Source: Ruthenibacterium sp.
GTDB taxonomy: Bacteria; Bacillota; Clostridia; Oscillospirales; Ruminococcaceae
Length of the DNA: 31,798 nt
Direction: 5' to 3'
NCBI GenBank assembly: GCA_020025255.1
Contig: JAHHSK010000016.1
Coordinates: forward strand, 1-31,798
Part shown: one piece after another, positions 31,495 through 31,798 of the stretch
How the letters are laid out: the number at the start of each line of letters is the position of its first letter
How positions within the stretch are numbered: position 1 is the stretch's first letter
Translations under genes and position numbers: made by a program
The notes under the pieces: generated by a model
The model's input: only the letters and a program-made list of their open reading frames with translations
The model's database searches: none
What the model was told of the DNA's origin: nothing

Positions 31495-31523
31495 AAAATA
31501 CACTATTTCGGTGTATTTGTCAA
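31495..31523 (-). promoter_or_regulatory. Promoter of the copA-csoR-DUF3810 operon
   Basis: TTGACA (31523-31518) and TATTTT (31500-31495) on the - strand are 17 bp apart. The spacer is occupied by an 8-bp perfect inverted repeat (AAATACAC at 31496-31503, GTGTATTT at 31511-31518), which could be a second operator. Confidence 0.72.
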
Positions 31524-31798
31524 TCGGTTTGTTTCCCATATAAAAGCGCAAAACTTTACACAAGCTTTACAATGTTTCTTTAAAAAAACATGCGGAAAAT
31601 TGTTTTTCCAAAGCGGTTCTCTGCCTACATTACGGTTAAATTACACAAGTTTATATTATACTATGCCCAAAAACCGGCTTTGTCCCTTTCTGTTTTTTCA
31701 CACTTTTGTCATTTTTGTTCTTTTGCGCAAGATTCACATACTGGAAAGCAATTTTTACAAATTTAATGAATCAATTTCGTGTTATTCTGTTATTAGCG
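31524..31798. other. AT-rich intergenic stretch at the right end
   Basis: No gene is seen between the copA promoter and the end of the window. A TATAAT-like element (about 31652-31662, readable on both strands) has no convincing -35. The next gene presumably begins beyond the window, but its orientation cannot be told. Confidence 0.5.

Noticed and set aside
31447..31563. Upstream extension of copA by 39 codons
   Set aside because: It crosses the -35, -10 and CsoR operator, and ATG 31446 has its own ribosome binding site.

Overview
The window looks like a chromosomal piece of an anaerobic, low-to-mid GC Gram-positive bacterium of the class Clostridia. My best guess is an Oscillospiraceae/Ruminococcaceae-type gut organism. 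This rests on a split two-subunit transketolase, a class B sortase with a non-LPXTG surface substrate, a TepA-FtsK/SpoIIIE gene pair, an 'Aquifex-type' short aconitase beside isocitrate dehydrogenase and Rex, a CsoR-controlled copper ATPase, and strong AAGGAGG-type ribosome binding sites. The taxonomic placement is inference. No rRNA, CRISPR array, insertion sequence, phage gene or integrase was found.

Layout. 1-480: hairpins and terminator-like dyads, plus one possible 36-codon gene. 484-2239 (-): the two halves of a transketolase, overlapping by 8 nt, with their own promoter. 2464-2848 (+): promoter, tRNA-Arg(TCT), tRNA-His(GTG), tRNA-Gln(TTG) and terminator. 2850-3035: a small unexplained stretch with two terminators on opposite strands and a 14-codon ORF that has a good ribosome binding site. 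3036-7945 (-): a class B sortase and, upstream of it, a 1289-residue discoidin/DUF4855 surface protein that ends in a TPPTGD sorting signal. 8472-8984 (+): a GNAT acetyltransferase. 9261-11324 (+) and 11435-14080 (-): two related leucine-rich-repeat lipoproteins facing each other across one bidirectional terminator.

14142-22730 (-) is a long co-oriented run. In order of transcription it holds a TepA-like ClpP-fold protein, the FtsK/SpoIIIE translocase (with its own promoter), a YgiQ-type radical SAM protein, a ComEC-like metallo-beta-lactamase-fold protein, a DUF3006 protein, a fusion of a GT4 glycosyltransferase with a PlsC acyltransferase, and then the second LRR lipoprotein. 22829-27437 (+) reads as one operon: aconitase, isocitrate dehydrogenase, Rex and thymidine kinase. 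Its terminator is shared with the genes converging on it. 27440-31446 (-) is a copper-homeostasis operon: a copA ATPase with a C-terminal metal-binding domain, csoR, and a DUF3810 membrane protein with an HExxH motif. It has a clear promoter and CsoR-type operator.

The observation I would follow first is in copA. Its last 72 codons form a complete CopZ-like domain that begins with an in-frame ATG preceded by a perfect AAGGAGG at 8 nt spacing, so the gene may yield both a fused and a free copper chaperone. Next are the sortase/TPPTGD pair, the GT4-PlsC fusion, the LRR lipoprotein pair, and the perfect inverted repeat filling the spacer of the copA promoter.
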